DNA of 64,000 bases from Cohaesibacter celericrescens. GTDB lineage: Bacteria; Pseudomonadota; Alphaproteobacteria; Rhizobiales; Cohaesibacteraceae. The stretch covers positions 248,001 to 312,000 of the forward strand of contig NZ_PKUQ01000042.1 of NCBI RefSeq assembly GCF_002866925.1. The letters are read 5' to 3'. A model generated the notes under the pieces. That model was not told the DNA's origin. It saw nothing but the letters and a program-made list of their open reading frames with translations, and ran no database searches. Below are positions 63,773 through 64,000 of this stretch, piece by piece. A program made the position numbers and the translations under genes. The number at the start of each line of letters is the position of its first letter. Position 1 is the first letter of the stretch.

Positions 63773-64000
63773 GGATAACTCCCTTATGCGCGGAGAGGCC
63801 CTCCGCATTTTATGCCCCCACTTTAGGGATAAAGCGCTTGTGGCTATACGGCTCAGATCAACAATGACTGATGCTCTTTGATGCTATTTAAGCGTCATTC
63901 AACATAAGGCGTTAGGAATATGTTAACTTTTGGCAAAGGCACTCTTTAATCACCAGTAATCAACGGGCCAAACCGGGACCGGTATTGGGTATTGGCTTGA
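63773..64000. other. Window-end region upstream of the symporter gene
   Basis: The last 228 bases hold the presumed symporter promoter and leader. No gene start, repeat or hairpin that I can support is visible before the window ends. Confidence 0.4.

Overview
The window looks like chromosomal DNA of a metabolically versatile, probably marine or host-associated alphaproteobacterium. The reasons are the iolC-DUF2090 fusion followed by iolD, iolE and iolB, two tripartite tricarboxylate transporter (TTT) sets, RirA-type TGA-N9-TCA boxes in front of an imelysin iron operon, and an OxyR-katG pair. A sodium-pumping decarboxylase and a globin-coupled chemoreceptor suggest life across changing oxygen levels. 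The order Hyphomicrobiales (for example Cohaesibacter-like) is a guess only. I saw no rRNA, tRNA, phage, transposase or CRISPR array.

Layout. 1-9136: tyrosine/homogentisate catabolism (hppD cut by the window edge, hmgA, fumarylacetoacetate hydrolase, maiA, a flavin hydroxylase with a DUF2783 partner, an MBL-fold protein, a shrunken VOC gene) with one Lrp and two MarR regulators; both MarR promoters carry TTGCA-NN-TGCAA palindromes. 9331-17306: one leftward block, tctC-tctB-tctA-tetR-isomerase-Gfo/Idh/MocA dehydrogenase-DUF993-isomerase, with a TetR palindrome in front of tctC; it looks like an uncharacterised sugar or sugar-acid pathway. 17844-21391: a four-subunit biotin-dependent Na+-pumping decarboxylase, most likely for methylmalonyl-CoA. 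21664-26134: a small secreted protein, a lipoprotein L,D-transpeptidase, katG and divergent oxyR.

26161-32339: iron operon (imelysin/IrpA, di-haem DUF1111 protein, second imelysin, DUF1513 protein) and a VIT-family metal transporter. 32336-37070: thiamin salvage operon thiM-thiE-thiD with ABC genes thiY-thiZ-thiX behind a TPP riboswitch. 37179-48119: an apparent tricarboxylate utilisation island: IclR, CoA transferase and citryl-CoA lyase-like protein on one side, a tctCBA-AbrB operon facing it, then an orphan periplasmic binding protein divergent from a TctD/TctE-like two-component system. 48103-55996: LacI-controlled myo-inositol catabolism (iolG, iolCJ, iolD, iolE, a small membrane protein, iolB). 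56213-63772: a threonine/serine dehydratase, a globin-coupled chemoreceptor with a zinc-binding C-terminus, a LacI and an HTH regulator, an asparaginase-type amidohydrolase and an alanine/sodium symporter.

The common theme is uptake and oxidation of organic acids, aromatic amino acids, cyclitols and sugars, with separate local regulators for each module. The two most interesting candidates for undescribed biology are the CoA-transferase/citryl-CoA-lyase island (37179-48119) and the TetR-TTT-DUF993 pathway (9331-17306). A recurring design feature is a strong hairpin placed directly after the gene for the abundant periplasmic protein in three separate operons. Starts were chosen from Shine-Dalgarno spacing and family N-termini; all functions are inferred from sequence, without database searches.
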